From JBNKHH01 sp050290245 (GTDB lineage: Bacteria; Pseudomonadota; Alphaproteobacteria; Rhodobacterales; Rhodobacteraceae): a DNA stretch of 6,445 nt. The position numbers were made by a program, and so were the translations under genes. Under the pieces are notes generated by a model. It saw only the letters and a program-made list of their open reading frames with translations. It searched no databases and was not told the DNA's origin. Below, one piece after another: positions 6,130 through 6,445 of this stretch; position 1 is the first letter of the stretch; the number at the start of each line of letters is the position of its first letter. The DNA is taken from contig JBNKHH010000027.1 in NCBI GenBank assembly GCA_050290245.1, forward strand, positions 1-6,445, in the 5' to 3' direction.

Positions 6130-6349
6130 GTTTCTCAAGTATACCCCGGGACAACAAAAAGCAGAAATTCGATAAATACGAGGCGCCTTCTCACTCGTCG
6201 ACCTTTGCTACGGATTTTGCGCGGCTCACGAATGGCCAGGTTGGGCTCTGAGCTGACCTTTGCTTCGCCCGCAAGGGCGCGTGACATCCCCCTTCATCGG
6301 TCCCAAAATATCCCGGGGTGAGCGCCGCCAGGCGCGAGGGGCAGCGCCC
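6130..6349. repeat. Intergenic stretch with short direct and inverted repeats
   Basis: No gene is visible in these 220 bp. The 10-mer GACCTTTGCT occurs twice in direct orientation (6200-6209 and 6255-6264), each followed by one variable base and CG. A perfect 9-bp inverted pair, ACCCCGGGA (6143-6151) and TCCCGGGGT (6311-6319), brackets most of the stretch. A 5-bp stem closed by a GNRA-type GCAA loop, CGCCC-GCAA-GGGCG, lies at 6266-6279. No T-tailed terminator for the repressor gene is evident. The sequence may be a remnant of a dispersed intergenic repeat, but that is inference. Confidence 0.4.
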
Positions 6350-6350
6350 C
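6305..6350 (-). terminator. Probable terminator of the right-edge minus-strand gene
   Basis: On the minus strand the stop codon runs straight into GGGGC-GCT-GCCCC (6350-6338). A second stem, GCGCC-TGGC-GGCGC (6335-6322), and then ATATTTT (6311-6305) follow. The two short GC stems with a modest T stretch 10 bp later are arranged as expected for the end of a transcript. The T run is only four long, so the strength is uncertain. Confidence 0.45.
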
Positions 6351-6445
6351 TAAAGCTCGGTCTTCTTCGCCACCAGTCCCGGATCATCCAGATCCAGTCC
6401 CCCCAGGATCCGCGCGATCACCGGCCCGCTGTCGCCCTGCCCATA
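6350..6445 (-). CDS. C-terminal end of a gene, possibly UDP-N-acetylglucosamine 2-epimerase
   Basis: Reading inward from the right edge, an open frame of 31 codons ends in TAG at 6350-6352. It begins YGQGDSGPVIARILGG and finishes with the charged tail VAKKTEL. The N-terminal part resembles the (NP)YGDGxAxxxIxxIL ending of non-hydrolysing and hydrolysing UDP-GlcNAc 2-epimerases (WecB/NeuC fold), which make ManNAc derivatives for surface polysaccharides. Codons are almost all G/C-ended and the choice is coherent for a real gene, which supports the frame. Only the last helix is present, so the family call is tentative. The gene ends tail-to-tail with the repressor gene and shows no functional tie to it. 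Confidence 0.55.
   Translation of the reverse strand, partial: YGQGDSGPVIARILGGLDLDDPGLVAKKTEL

Noticed and set aside
1..6445. tRNA, rRNA, CRISPR arrays or intact insertion sequences
   Set aside because: No regularly spaced repeats, cloverleaf-like sequence, rRNA-like sequence or transposase frame was seen.

Overview
The window looks like chromosomal DNA of an alphaproteobacterium, most likely a Rhodobacteraceae/Roseobacter-type organism. The reasons are high GC, strongly C/G-ended codons in the flanking genes, a TAXI-type TRAP transporter with fused membrane subunits, and terminator-like intergenic sequence of a style I associate with that family. No database search was possible; family assignments rest on motifs read by eye.

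Layout, left to right. (1) The 3' 284 codons of a beta-hydroxyacid dehydrogenase (HIBADH superfamily) on the plus strand, cut off at the left edge. (2) A 131-bp convergent gap. (3) A three-gene operon on the minus strand, transcribed right to left: a DHDPS/NAL-family lyase (4979->4035), a TAXI-type TRAP solute-binding protein (3978->2983) and a fused TRAP permease (2903->987). Each of the two internal gaps holds a strong GC-rich hairpin. (4) A 121-bp divergent control region with a perfect TTGACA -35 box, a TATTTT -10 box and, directly behind it, the 14-bp perfect palindrome TGGGAACGTTCCCA. (5) A divergently transcribed LacI/GalR-family repressor (5101-6129, plus). (6) A 220-bp intergenic stretch with short repeats and a probable terminator. 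(7) The last 31 codons of a minus-strand gene, possibly a UDP-N-acetylglucosamine 2-epimerase, cut off at the right edge. No gene-free stretch exceeds 300 bp.

How it works together (inference). The repressor, operator, high-affinity uptake system and single Schiff-base lyase form a compact, self-contained uptake-and-catabolism module. An organic acid, probably a sugar acid or related 2-oxo/hydroxy acid, is captured in the periplasm by the TAXI protein, imported by the ion-driven TRAP permease and then cleaved or dehydrated by the lyase. The LacI protein holds the promoter shut until the substrate or a derivative appears. The substrate is unknown. The lyase keeps the Schiff-base lysine but, in a by-eye alignment, has lost all three proton-relay residues of DapA. 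It is therefore unlikely to be lysine-biosynthetic DapA and may have an uncharacterised activity.
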